From Takakia lepidozioides (Eukaryota; Streptophyta; Takakiopsida; Takakiales; Takakiaceae), in the NCBI GenBank assembly GCA_030704615.1, contig CM060732.1:62353053-62417052 (forward strand): DNA of 64,000 bases, given 5' to 3'. A program made the translations under genes and the position numbers. Below, piece by piece: positions 11,467-23,015 of this stretch; position 1 is the first letter of the stretch; each line of letters starts with the position of its first letter. The notes below the pieces were generated by a model, which saw nothing but the letters and a program-made list of their open reading frames with translations, had not been told where the DNA came from and did no database searches.

Positions 11467-14400
11467 AGTGAAGCTTAAAGATCAAGCATCACATATTGTT
11501 TTCAACGTCATCCAGTCTTCAACGAATCCTGTGATCCTTGGACTTCCCTGGTTCGTACTTCACAATCCTGACATCGATTGGCGATCGCGAAAAATTTCTG
11601 CAAGACAAAAATGTAGAAATATCAAAGGTATTCAACCCCTGTTCCTTGGAGCTAGAGCTTTCATGAGAGCTACAAAAAAGGATGTGGCATTTGCACTTTA
11701 TGCGACTCCGATCAAGACCACAACAGACAAAGGTACTTCAACATTACCCGCTCAATATCAAGATTTCAAGGATGTCTTCGAGAAGAAAAATGCAGACATA
11801 TTGCCAGAACATCGACCTTATGATTGTGCAATTGAGTTACAAGAAGGAGCCCAACCACCATTCGGCCCAATCTATAACTTATCCCAAACGGAGTTGGCTA
11901 CATTACGTGAATACATTGATGAAAATTTGTCGAAGTACTTCATCCAACATTCAAAATCACCTGCGGGGGCGCCTATCTTGTTTGTGAAAAAGAAGGACGG
12001 ATCATTACGCATGTGTGTAGACTATCGCGGTCTCAACAAAGTCACAATTAAGAATCGTTATCCGTTGCCGCTGATTTCTGGGCTTCTCGACCAGCTGGGA
12101 CGAGCGAAGATTTTTTTACCAAAATTGACTTGAGATGAACTTATAACCTTGTACGGATAAAAGAAGGAGACGAATGAAAAACAACTTTTCGAACAAGGTA
12201 TGGACATTTTGAATACAATGTTATGCCTTTCGGTCTTACAAATGCTCTAGCAATTTTCCAACATATGATGAATGACATATTTCAAGAATTTTTAGATGAC
12301 TTTGTAGTCATCTATTTAGACGACATTTTGATATTTTCACAGAAAAAGAACATGGCCACCATGTACGCCTTGTCCTTGATAAATTAAGAGAAAAAAAACT
12401 ATATGCCAAGTTGGAAAAATATCTTTTCCATCAATCTGAGGTCGAATTTCTGGGCTACATTATTTCCGACAAAGTCGTCTTTATGGATCAGAAGAAAATA
12501 CAAACCATCATCGAGTGGATTAAACCAACTTCGGTCCGAGATGTACAATGTTTTCTGGGATTTGCAAATTTCTATAGAATCTTCATTAAGGACTACTCCA
12601 AAATTGCTGCACCGTTGACACGACTCACAGGGAAGGACAAATTTGTATGGGACGAGAAGGTTGACCAGACATTTGAAAGGCTGAAGCAGACATTTACAAC
12701 GGCTCCAATACTGATACATGCAGACCCATCTAAACCATTCTTATTGAAAATAGATGCATCGGACTTTGCACTTGGCGCTATACTCTCTCTATACGGTACG
12801 AATGACCGACTTCATCCTGTTGGTTTTCGTTCTCGCAAATTTTCCGCTGCACAGATCAATTATGAAATCCATGACAATGAACTTCTAGCGATCATCGATG
12901 TTTTTGAGGAGTGACGTTATCTACTGGAGGGAGCTAAACATCAGGTCAGTGTCTACACCGATCACAAAAACCTCGAATATTTTATGAGTGCTCGTGTTTT
13001 GAATTGACGTCAAGCCAGATGAGGTATGTCACTAGTGAGGTTTAATTTTGTTATTACCTATCGCCCCAGACATCTTCAAGGGAAACTCGATGCTCTTTCT
13101 CGACGATCGTATCTTGCGCCGAAAAAAAAGGACACAATTTTCGACCAACAGAAATCCATCATCATGAAACCAGCAAATCTCCAATTGAATATGCTATCCA
13201 TGTTTACCTATGATGATGCAGAGATCATAAAGGAGATTCAGGAAGCACTGAAGAACGACCAATTTGCTATGACACTACGAAGTCAACGAAATCGACCTCG
13301 AGACAACCCACATGTTACAAACAACTTCGAATTCAAAGATGACTTACTTTATTTCAAGGGACTTCTCTATGTACCTCCAGGACCTACACGATTTCGAATT
13401 CTTCAAACATGTCATGATCTTCCGGCTGCAGGACATTTCGGCTTCAACAAAACAATGGAATTGATATCCATGGACTATTGGTGGCCGCAGATGTGAAAAC
13501 TCGTGAAAGAATTTATAAAATCTTTGGACATGTGTGCTAGAGCGAAGGGACCACGACATCGACCTTACGGCCTTCTTCAACCATTACCCATTCCCAAGGG
13601 TCTATGGTCGTCCGTGTCTATGGACTTTATTACGGACCTTCCAATTTCCAAGACCAGTGATTCAATCCTTGTTATTGTAGATCGTTTTACGAAGATGACA
13701 CATTTCATTCCATGTAATAAGACGGTTACCGACGAGGAAACTGCAAGACTCTTCCTCAATAATATCTACCGCATTCATGGACTCCCGAAGGACATCGTAT
13801 CTGATCGATGACCACAGTTCATATCAAATTTCTGGAGGGGATTATTTCATATATTGGATACTAAGATCAACCTCTCTACTGCTAATCATCCACAGACTGA
13901 TGGTCAAACTGAACATGTAAACCAGATTCTGGAACAGTATCTTCGCTGTACGATAAATTATCACCAAGATAATTGGACGGACCTTCTGTCATTGGCTGAG
14001 TTTGCCTACAACAACACTATACATTCTTCGACCAAACAAACTTCATTTTTTTCCAATTATGGTCATCATCCTCAAGCAAACCCTTTCCACATGAAGACTG
14101 TTGGAAGCCTTGCTGCAAAAAAACCTTGCTACTCATCTTGCTACGATTCACAAGAAGCTTACATTCCACTTCGGAAGCTCAAAAACAATAAAGGAGTATG
14201 CAGATCAACATCGTCAACTCCAACCCCAGTTCAAGGTCGGAGATCGTATGTGGTTTCTTCGACCGGACATACAAACCTTACGTCTATCAAGGAAGTTGGA
14301 TTATCAACGCCTGAGACCATTCAAAATTATTCGACAAATAAATCCAGTCAGTTTTCGGCTTGAACTCCCACGAAGTATGCGCATCCATCCAGTTTTTCAT

Positions 14401-14598
14401 GTTTCATTATTGGAGTTGTATGTCTCCATACCACCTCCACCAATCGAAGTCAATCAGAAAATTGAGTATGAAGTCGACGAAGTCCTAGACTCTCGCATCA
14501 AATATAAACGTCTTGAGTATTTCGTACATTGGAAAGGCTACGACATCAACGAACGAACGAACGTAGGAACCTTCATCCAACCTCACCAATGCATCTGA
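11467..14598 (+). pseudogene. Gypsy pol, 3' part: protease end, RT, RNase H, integrase, chromodomain
   Basis: After the CACTA element the frame resumes with the protease tail (VILGLPWF, about 11530). RT follows with [19 protein letters not shown] (11980-12035) and the catalytic YLDDILIFS near 12318. RNase H contains KIDASDFALG (12750) and [10 protein letters not shown] (12955). Integrase carries the HDLPAAGHFG/CARAKG zinc module, SMDFITDLP and ANHPQTDGQTE (13410-13910). The tail has a GPY/F-like stretch and a chromodomain, VDEVLDSRIKYKRLEYFVHW (14470-14530), that would steer insertion to marked chromatin. Its usual ...PTWEP segment is altered. Stops or frame changes occur near 12131, 12912, 13005, 13494 and 13809, so the copy is inactive. 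Confidence 0.93.
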
Positions 14599-15245
14599 CA
14601 AAGTCCAAGAGTTTCATCAACGATATCCAGCTAAGCCCCGAGCTACACGTCAATAAGATGTCACAACGATGATGTTAGCCAAGTTAGCTTCAAGGTGAAG
14701 ACTCCACATTCAATGTATCTAATACACGCTAAGGAGGGATGAGCACCACATATCAGTATATATAGCTATACTTCCAGCACTCTTGCATCTTGTATTGACA
14801 GCATGAAGTCACAGGAACCAAATACATTGGAGTTGTCACTTACCCAACTATCAGATCAGCCGTTCCGACTCTCACGACCTTCAACATCACGCCGACGCTC
14901 TTGAGACGATGGGCCACCAATGTGACGCGTACTTCATCGTCTGGACCCCGTACGACGGCAAGTGGAACCTACTCGAAGTTTGATAATTCTATTGGAGGTT
15001 GAGGCTTCGGACCCAGAGGGCAATGAAATCATGTTTGAAGGCAGTTTCGAAAATCAGAATGCTCAAATCACTGCGTGGTCCTAAGTTCAAGGTGTTGAAC
15101 ACTATCGATGGTTGCAGGAACATATAAATCATTTGAGTCAAGAATGAAGAGCCGAATACTTGGCAAGTACCATTCGTCGGATTTTGGATTTTCTCCAACT
15201 CTAAGCAAGTCCAAGATTTTACCGCTCCTCAAGGAACTCGGCGCT

Positions 15246-15256
15246 AGAGGAGGGGG
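15246..15256 (+). other. Gypsy polypurine tract
   Basis: AGAGGAGGGGG directly abuts the TG that starts the 3' LTR. It would prime plus-strand DNA synthesis. The 660 bp between the pol end and this tract show no gene. Confidence 0.85.
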
Positions 15257-15894
15257 TGATCTCACGAACAAAGCCCAGAAGCATTTACTAGGAGTAAATA
15301 CCAGAAGTTACCAAGTTACTGGAAGTTATCATGATTTACTGGTATGATCTATCATATTTTATCATTAGTTACCAAATTACCGAGAGTTTACCAAATTACC
15401 AAGAGTAACTTGGAAAACTACTAAGGAAGCTTCATTTTGAGGAAACTTCTCCATCAAGATACCTCCTTTGTTTAAAGAAGTTTCTCCATCAAAAAACCTT
15501 TGTTTAATCTTGGAAACTTCTCCATCAAGAAACCTCTATAAGGGAAGCTTCTTAGGGAACTTCTTAGTAGCCAGTATATATAAGAGGCGAGACTGAACAC
15601 TCTTCAATCTCGCCAACACAAGTTCAAGCTACTCTTGTTCCTTGTCCCAGTACTCTAGTCCAGCTTCCAGTACTCTAGTCCAGTTTCCAGTATCTGGTAA
15701 CCTAGTCCAGTTTCCAGCATTCTTGTATTCGAGTCGAGTTCCAGTACCTTGTACTCTTGTCCATTGTTATAAAGATCATCTTGATTCATGTTTACCCACC
15801 ATGCATTTGACCACGCCGACCTTGACTTCTTGTCTAATCTTGTACCTCTAGTCTGATCTCTTGTTTGTGTTCAGTCATGTTCTCGTCCTTGACA
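15257..15894 (+). repeat. Gypsy 3' LTR
   Basis: This is a direct copy of 5276-5914. It begins TGATCTCACGAACAAAGCCC, three bases longer at the start, and ends CCTTGACA. The predicted RNA start carries one change (AATCTCGCCAA at 15606-15616), which breaks one base of the match to the PBS. Confidence 0.93.
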
Positions 15895-15899
15895 GTTGG

Positions 15900-16594
15900 A
15901 GCCAAGAACCAGGAAAGCCCCGAACATGTATGGAGACTAGTTTTATCCTGGTCGGCATCATGCTTGTGTTGCCAACTATGATGGCCACTTGTCTGAGGAG
16001 CCAGATAGCTATGACACAACGCTAAATTGTAGCGAAAGCAATGAGTGGAAAAATGTTATGGTGGAAGAGTATCAATCACTCTTGGAGAATGGGACTTGGC
16101 AGCTCGAGCCTCTGCCACCTGGGAGAAATAATATTTACTGTGATTCAGATTATGCTGGAGATATTGATGACAGGAAATCTCGATCAGGGATTGTGCTACT
16201 TCTCAACGGAGGTCTTGTTTGGATGAGTCGAAAGCAACCATGCACCTTTGGGAGCACTACGGAGTGTGAGTACATTGCAGGGGCAATGGCCACGAAAGAG
16301 GTCATATGGCATCGCAGGCTTCTCCAAAGCATTGGATGCCCCCAGCCTCACCCCACCCCTCTCTACAGAGACAACCAATCAGCCATACGGTTGGTACAGA
16401 ATCCGGAATTTCACCGGAGGACGAAGCACATAGATGTGGCTTTCCAAATTATCAGAGAGCATCAGGAAGAGGGCCATATCGACATTCGTTATGTGCCTAC
16501 AATCAATCAAGTTGTTGATGTGCTTACCAAGCCACTAGCAACTGACAAATTCAGCAAATGCGTGGACTACAGCCAGCAGCTTGAGATTTTTTGA
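15900..16594 (+). pseudogene. Copia pol, 3' part: RT start fused to RNase H by deletion
   Basis: After the gypsy insertion the copia frame resumes with the RT N-terminal signature EWKNVMVEEYQSLLENGTW (near 16040-16095). At about 16131 it jumps from LPPGR straight to the RNase H motif DSDYAGD. The 200-plus residues of RT core between them, including the YVDD motif, are gone. RNase H then runs intact through ECEYIAG, DNQSAI and HIDV to the stop at 16594. The deletion is in frame, which suggests a single event. Confidence 0.9.
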
Positions 16595-16643
16595 AAGCTA
16601 CACGCCTACGTTACTTAAGATGAGTGTGTTACCGTTGAGGGAG

Positions 16644-17013
16644 TGTTGAATGGGATGTTTTCTGCAACTCCAACACACTAGATCAGCTCTCTAGATCAGT
16701 GCCAGCTTTGTAGGATGTCACCGCTACACCACCGCACCTTCTAGCGGTTACTTAACTAGGGCTCCTACAAATTAGCAATACTATCAAGCCACTGCAGCTC
16801 TATATATAGCTCAGCTAGTATGGAGCGAACTCTCTCTCATATTGTTATATGCAATTAGCCTCATGATGGTTTTTGGCGAAAAGACACTTCAAGGTTAATC
16901 TAGCTTTGTCTGCAAAGGGTGTAGTGGTGTTGATTGCACTAGTTTGTTTGCTATGTAGAGTTTGTGTCATGTATGTCTCCTCTTTAGTGAACTTGCAACC
17001 ACTACATTTAACA
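16644..17013 (+). repeat. Copia 3' LTR
   Basis: It starts TGTTGAATGGG right after the purine tract and ends ATTTAACA. It matches 2107-2478 closely, including a TATATATA stretch near 16801. Confidence 0.85.
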
Positions 17014-17263
17014 CGAGGTGCATTTTGTAAACATCACGGAAGTGAACATCTCAACGAGTGCAGCTGACAACCCAAACAACACAAGCTGTCGAAGCTCAAT
17101 TGATATATTGCATCGTAGTCCTATACAAGTGTCAACTGTCGAGTCCCAGCATTTCTCTACAGAATGTACACAATTTGGACAATAGAAAATCCTCGGTTTT
17201 ACGCATCAATCTGTACAGTGTACATAGTCCCTGGCACGATGACTAAATCTGATGGCATGCAAG

Positions 17264-18333
17264 TTACATTTGTCCGAAGACGGGGGCATGGAGGAACAGC
17301 TCAGTGACGATGAGAGAGAAGAAGCCGATCATGGCTAGACGACCATTCCAGCGCTCAGCCAAAGCGTTGAAGGGACCGAAGCTTCGGGCGTCGGTGGATT
17401 CTCCATTCATGATTGGCACCAAGGACGCGTATGTGAGCAGTTGCACAGCCATCAAGAAATATATGAGGCCGGTAGTTCCGGGGTTGAACAACTGCTCCAG
17501 CACTGTCAATTCGGTCATCTTCTCCGCAACGGCCGCCCACACGAATCCCACCATAGCCTGCAATGTGCCACCGAAGGAGCCTTCAGCTACAGCTGTGTCA
17601 AGCATTGATGTCAGACTGGGGTAACTTATTCAGCTATGTACGAACCTCGCATTGGATTTTAACGATTGAAGTCAAGCCTGAAGATTCTTTTGTCATGCTC
17701 AAAACCCACTTCCCGCTCCACTATCCCGCGTGCATAAAAGGTGGGTGTCTAGAGTAGATGAAGTGGAAGCTTGAAGATCGACGCCAGATTCGATATTGAC
17801 CTTCATATTGAGAAGTCGATCGTAGAGGCGACTACAGTTACTACATAGAGCTCGGGACAGTTTTAAACTGGACATTTGTGAGGGGCTAGAGACGAGAACT
17901 TATCAGAATGATCATAGCTTACCAAACGTCCATTGATTGTCTCGGGCGCGGCTCCATCGAATGCAAACACGCCTGAAAATCCCTTGCTTCCTGTCTCGGG
18001 CCTCCTATCCACTTCAGGGCGTGGATAGAGCGACCCAGAGTTCGGCTTCGCTCCAAACACTGACCGCTTCTCCGATTCATTAGTTTCTTGGTTGGTAAGT
18101 ATCTCATCCCTGGTGATGTCTTTCTTGGTGACCTTGTCGACTGCGTCCTTCACACCTGCCAATGGTCCCTCACCAGCCTCGCACCGCACTCTTCCGGCAA
18201 GGGAGGTCAGTAACCTGGGAGACCCTGCAGCTAACCGTGCGCTTCCTAATTTCCTAATCCTAGTGGACTGGATAGGCAAAGCCTGGAGGCCTCCAAGCTG
18301 GACAGTAGCAGTGTGCGACATTGCGGCTGCCAT
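17264..18333 (-). CDS. ELIP: Early light-induced protein (ELIP), chloroplast precursor
   Basis: ELIPs are three-helix thylakoid proteins of the LHC superfamily. They bind pigments and protect against photodamage under high light, cold or drying. There are two exons: 18333-17923 and 17557-17264, with a 365-bp phase-0 intron (donor TTG|GTAAGC, acceptor GCAG|GCTATG). The product is 234 residues, normal for the family. The start ATG at 18333 has a good context (CAGATGG). Residues 1-50 are Ser/Arg/Ala-rich and lack acids, like a transit peptide ending near VRCEA. The first LHC motif, APETINGRL, is split from AMVGF by the intron. The second is ERWNGRLAMIGF. Both keep the Glu and Asn-Gly-Arg that bind chlorophyll and pair helices I and III. 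A middle helix, IYFLMAVQLLTYASLVP, lies between. No damage is seen. Confidence 0.95.
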
Positions 18334-18522
18334 CTGCTCAAGTCAGACAACAAATACAGAACTGCAAATGCTGGATCAAGGCAGGTAAGTGAGGAGAGTG
18401 ACTTGTTGAAGCTGACGAGATGAGAAAGTGCAGACGGGGAGTAGCACTCGAAGAATGTTGCGGTGGATGTTCAGAATGACTCGAGAGTTGGAGACGATGC
18501 ATTGCAATGAGACGGAGCAGAA

Positions 18523-18530
18523 GTATATAG
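18523..18530 (-). promoter_or_regulatory. ELIP TATA box
   Basis: The minus strand reads CTATATAC about 190 bp before the ELIP start codon, giving a predicted transcript start near 18495. An ACACGTGC G-box/ABRE-type word lies farther upstream (18926-18933), a type of element common in light- and ABA-responsive promoters. Function is inferred. Confidence 0.5.
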
Positions 18531-18939
18531 AGAATGTCAGGGTCAGGTGAAACCAACTTACTTTGCAGATCACTTTGTGGACGTTTCATTGAGTAAGGAA
18601 TCCAACACGTAGAATCTGTGCACTTTCACGAGAGTAAGAAAATGGATGGTCCTGTCTCGATGGATTCAACACTTTCGGTTGGAGCATTTTCCCACGCGTC
18701 CGCCCAGTTTTGCAGAAGCTGAATGTTGAGGAGGTGAGCGGCCACGTAGCGAGTACACTTTACACATGGCCCGCCCCGCATTTTAGTGATTGCTCGACTT
18801 GTCTCTGCATTTATGAATCCCTCCGGACAGGGTTTGTAACTGACTTGTTCTTTGGAGCACAGCTTGCTTGGCTTGATAGAAAGAGTTCAGATCTCACCGT
18901 CAGAACGCTCACCAAATCAGCAACGACACGTGCTTCACC

Positions 18940-21580
18940 GACCCCAAGGGGTGGTGAATCTAAACCGGGCGCATGAATGGCTAGGATAGCACTTGCGGTG
19001 TGAGGCTTTGATTCTCTTGCAGGATGGTCGGTATTCTTTCCAGATTTTTTCTCCACAGTGAGGGTCAAATCAAGTCTCACTCACTAGAAGAAATGCATGT
19101 AGCCGATGCACTCAAAAGGCTCAGTGCTGTGACCCATTAGATTCTTAAAGGATACATCATATGAGTACCTTGGCCGGTTGCCTCCAAACGGCATACATCC
19201 ATCTTATATAAATTATGAAAATCCTTAGACCTGGCTGTAGAAAGTGGGTCGCAGTGAGTGGCACTATCTGTCGGGGCCATCCAGCTACTCGACAGGCAAT
19301 GATTGCAGACAATGGGAGTGCATTTTCAGTGACAAACGGCTCTTTTGGTGTTGGATGGAATGTGATATGACAGAATGGTACAACTTCAAGTGATCAGCAG
19401 ATCTTTGAATGCTTCGTGAGGGTCCAAGGTTTCATGCCATACATCAAGATGTTGTGTTCCTTAAGAGGTGTCTGCCTTTTCTTCTCTTTCAGTGCGTTGC
19501 CCATGCCATCAGCACAAACGGGCTTTACGAGTTCCAGATACGACTTCCGGTTTCCATTTACTGTTCCCATTTTGATTCTCTTGACTGTGTTTGGCCCTCC
19601 GGTGTATTTGCTCTGCCGCATATTTTCAGCGGCAGCTTAGGAGGGCTCCCGTATCATGTGGGAATTCTTAGAATATCCCTGTGAACAAACAGAGAACAAC
19701 TCGAATTAGAAGCTGCTGCATTGTCAAGTTCGTAGCGTTGGCTGGTCCTTCCTGCAGACATCTGCACATGCTGACGTAAAACCAAAGAAAACCAAGTGAC
19801 TCTTTGTGACTTGATACAAAGGATTGACACACGCGGGGTCCAAGGGTCGTCAGAAAAGATCAATTATTTTAGCAGAACGTTGACCAGACGCAACAGCAAT
19901 AGATCAACAAATCAACCTGAACAGTTTAAACTTGTAGCTGGGGATCACTGAGCAATATAAACAGAAGGCATCCCTAGCCTGGGTAGCCACATCAATTCAT
20001 TGAAACAGCTACAGTCCAGTCAGAAGAATTACTGGAGGTATGTGACCTGATCTTTCCTGTCTGTGGCAAACACTCTAGTCGTGGGTATTCGAACCCGGAA
20101 AAATATAATACCTACATTCCCCTGCCATGTTAATTGACTTAAGGAAGATTCAATGGAATCATAATGGCGCGTCAGCTTTGAATTGTGACGAGGCCTTTGA
20201 TACTTGAGAGCCTACTGAGAGTGGTATTTAGTCTCTACCTTGCAAGAGCTTACCGCAAGGGTCAGAACACAGGCCACAACTGTGTGTTACCCATTGTGTG
20301 GAGAGGACGTGAGATTTATTTGAAGATCCGCCAGGGCTGGAGTCGTATCAGTAAGTTGGCTTTGGAGATTGGACATGAGAAGCTTAAGTAAGTAGTGCTC
20401 TTGTCAATTTTATGCCACTGGCTCTGTGCCTTACAAGGAATCTTAAGGCCCCCCAGTATCTGAAGTGACATTTGTCATGGTCAAGGTGTCCTATTGCACA
20501 AGTATAAACCAGACATCACCCAATTGAAACCCACCCTTGTTCTTTCGTTCTTTCCTATCTGTGGTAGAAAATTTTCTAGCGAAGGACTTCATAGGCAACC
20601 CATGTAATCCCTGCACACTGCAAGACCCATCACATGGTGTGATCTCCATTCACTAACTTAAGTGTGGCATCAGTACGAGCTCTTCTACCCTCCCTTCCGC
20701 ACTCATAGGGAGACTGCAGGTTTTTTAAGCTTTCGCCGGCTTACGACCTCAACCTCTGCAATGAAGCTTGCAGCCACTGGGCGGTGATCAAACATCACTG
20801 AGTGTCCGCATGTGTATGACAGCTCTCTTAAGCCTTTTGCCATACCACATGCAAATGCTCTTTCATGGCAGGGCAGCTAAGTAGCACAGATGTGGTCCTG
20901 TAAATTAAGGACAAGGCAGGCCAAGGAGTTATTGGGTGAAAATTGCACATGATGCATTTGGCTCCATGTTTTAGTTGAAACAGCCATACTGCAAGGACGA
21001 AGGCTACACATCAGTGGTGGACTGGTATCGTGTTTTGAACATACTAGGGAAGCACTGGTAGTGGGAAAAACCTGATATTTTGAATACCATGTAGTGGTAT
21101 CAACAACACATTATTGGTGTGGTGTATTAAATACTGGTATCAATAGCAAGAGTTTTGAAAACCAATAGGAGGGCCTTATCAATACTGGTGTGGTATAAAA
21201 CAAACTCACTACATATTGATATTACTTGCGCGCTTGATAACAAACTCATTCATAACAACCTAATTTCCACTTCACTTAACTGTGTGGAAAAATTAGCTTT
21301 GGACGAAAGCCGCCAAGAATACCACAAAGGGTCGTAACGTAGAGGCTAAGAATCCTGCTATCAAGTGCATTTCTGGAGTTTTGTTGATTTCTCACTGTAG
21401 TGGAGTATGCCTTGGTCTAGCCAGGTTGGTTGGGCAGAAAAGCTAAATAGTACTGTGCCTTGCATACATGAGGGCATAGGAGTGCTCGTTGTTTTTTGGA
21501 GCAATTAAAGACAGGCTTTGCATTAGCAAAGCTGCCACAGAAGACGAAAGGCTGCAGTCAGGCAAAATTTGAAATATATT
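18940..21580. other. Gene-free interval
   Basis: No open frame with a recognisable domain, no tRNA and no terminal repeats were found on either strand. All open frames are under about 90 codons. The part next to 18.9 kb is upstream of ELIP. Confidence 0.6.
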
Positions 21581-21691
21581 GGGATTACACCGGAGGGGGG
21601 GGTGACATGATCAAAGTGACATGGAACCGGGTGACATTGGGGTGACAGGTGACACGGAAGGGAATGAATTACTCCACTCGGTGTAACTCCC
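21581..21691. repeat. Small palindrome-ended element with GTGACA repeats
   Basis: The ends GGGATTACACCGGAG (21581-21595) and CTCGGTGTAACTCCC (21677-21691) are inverted copies with one mismatch and one shifted base. Between them GTGACA occurs five times. It may be a tiny MITE or a minisatellite hairpin. No target duplication is clear. Confidence 0.5.
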
Positions 21692-21898
21692 ACTTGGTCT
21701 CGAAATTTGACTAAGTCCAAATTTGGCCAAGTATAAAACGTACTAAGAAGAGTTAGACATGAACCACTGGAGGAGCTGCAGTCCCTGAGAACTAGTTCAA
21801 CAGGGAGATTGCAACGACGAGAGTAATGTGAAGTAAATGCCTCCTCCCATTAGATTTTGGTAGCTTATCTGCATTGCCAGTCTTCTTTTTGAAGATCC

Positions 21899-22012
21899 AT
21901 GGACAAGGAGGTGTGGAGTAGGCTACCGTGCGACTTACTGGACAAAGTGTTGGCATGCGTACGTTGTAGAGATCTCTTCCGCTTACTGACGGTGACTCAC
22001 GGAAAGTGTTAG
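21899..22012 (+). pseudogene. F-box protein N-terminal fragment
   Basis: ATG at 21899 opens a 37-residue frame containing VWSRLPCDLLDKVLACV and RDLFRLLTV. This is the F-box that plant F-box/kelch proteins carry close to the N-terminus (VWSRLP.DLL..VLA...). F-boxes bind SKP1 in SCF ubiquitin ligases. The frame stops at 22010, where the family normally continues with VCK.W..L, and I see no kelch repeats downstream. It is a truncated relic, or less likely a first exon whose continuation I could not find. Confidence 0.6.
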
Positions 22013-23015
22013 TATTTGACACTACAAAAATCATGGGAGAGACTTGCCTGTGATTGTCAGTACATTAGGGCGCTCAAGCCTGGAAAGTTTTGTATAGGGA
22101 TAAACGTGTAATGTTCAATGATCATTTCATGGATCACAGTTGCAAGTTTTATACTCTCGGTTAAGTTTAGTGTGCAAGACATGTGGGGGGAATCAAGGCA
22201 ATGTTCAACTCTGAGTTGTGGGCCTGCACGGAGGAGGCTTTGGCAAGGTGGGTTGTCGTTCCTGCATCTCCTTCCAAGGCCACATCTCCATTCTTTCCAT
22301 ATCTTTCCATCAAAAGTGCGAACTGCAGATCAGGGAAGGTTAACTAGTCTCTGTAATGTCACCCTGAAGCTTCTCTTGTGCGACATTGGGCACTGAGATG
22401 TTGCGCTAACTTACACTATGTTTTTATTGGCTCTGTCCCGCAAGGGATAGAGGCATTGTGGAGACATCTTGCTAGGCGGAGAACTAGGCTTATCCATTAA
22501 GCCTAGTCTATAGAGGGTTGGTGGGCATGATTCATGAAGCCATGGAAATCTGGGAAGGAAAGAGCAAGGACAGAGCCTCTTGTGGCAGAGCCGCTTGTTT
22601 ATTTCTAAAATATATGGAACAATCTCTTATGCTCACGAGCTACCCAGCCTCTCTTTCTTGTTTCTCTCCAACATGTAGATCTTACTGAAGTTGAAGGCCA
22701 AGCCATTTGACTCGAACCATTCTTTATTGCGACCAAACCTGCAATTGATTTCCATCTATTGTCATCCTCAACATTTGTGTCACAGTAAAAAAGAAACAAC
22801 CTGGTAATTTCATAGATGGGTTAGAGTACACAAGTACTGTTGTATTCTATCTTTGTCCTCAAGAGAATGCAAAATTAATCTCGATCCCAAATCATTTGGT
22901 ACTAGACTCAGGAGATTAGCCTTGACACATTAGGACATTGATGCAACCAATGTAATAGACCAAAATAGCGGGTATTCCATTTGTTGCTCACATCCTATAG
23001 GCAGTTTCTAACTAA
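22013..23015. other. No gene found; probably includes the ADC 3' UTR
   Basis: No coding or RNA feature could be supported. The last few hundred bases before 23016 would be the 3' untranslated region of the minus-strand ADC gene. Confidence 0.5.

Larger units (their letters stand above)
5276..15894 (+). mobile_element. Ty3/gypsy chromovirus inserted in the copia element
   Basis: The LTRs are 5276-5914 and 15257-15894. Both start TG, end CA and are nearly the same length (639 and 638 bp). The polypurine tract AGAGGAGGGGG (15246-15256) abuts the 3' LTR. Flanking pentamers GCTGG (5271-5275) and GTTGG (15895-15899) look like a target duplication with one later change. The internal region encodes Gag, protease, RT, RNase H, integrase and a C-terminal chromodomain, which places it among chromoviruses. 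RT wording such as [19 protein letters not shown], and a Gag of the PEKFDG...FRDFV type, are closer to fungal and vertebrate Tf1/sushi relatives than to usual seed-plant chromoviruses (from memory). A CACTA element interrupts its protease. Confidence 0.93.
2085..17013 (+). mobile_element. Ty1/copia LTR retrotransposon, degenerate, split by a gypsy insertion
   Basis: Two similar direct repeats (2085-2478 and 16644-17013) flank a copia gag-pol in the order Gag, protease, integrase and RNase H. The polyprotein is broken by stop codons, most of the reverse transcriptase is missing, and a complete gypsy element (5276-15894) is inserted in it. A purine tract (GAGGGAG, 16637-16643) directly precedes the right LTR, which starts TGTTGAA. 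The bases flanking the element are CGACG (2080-2084) and CGAGG (17014-17018), a plausible 5-bp target duplication with one change. The left boundary is approximate because the first ~25 bp of that LTR have diverged. The right end lies 250 bp from the ELIP stop codon. Confidence 0.9.

Noticed and set aside
18092-18388. 98-codon plus-strand frame
   Set aside because: It is the antisense of ELIP exon 1 and has no homology of its own.
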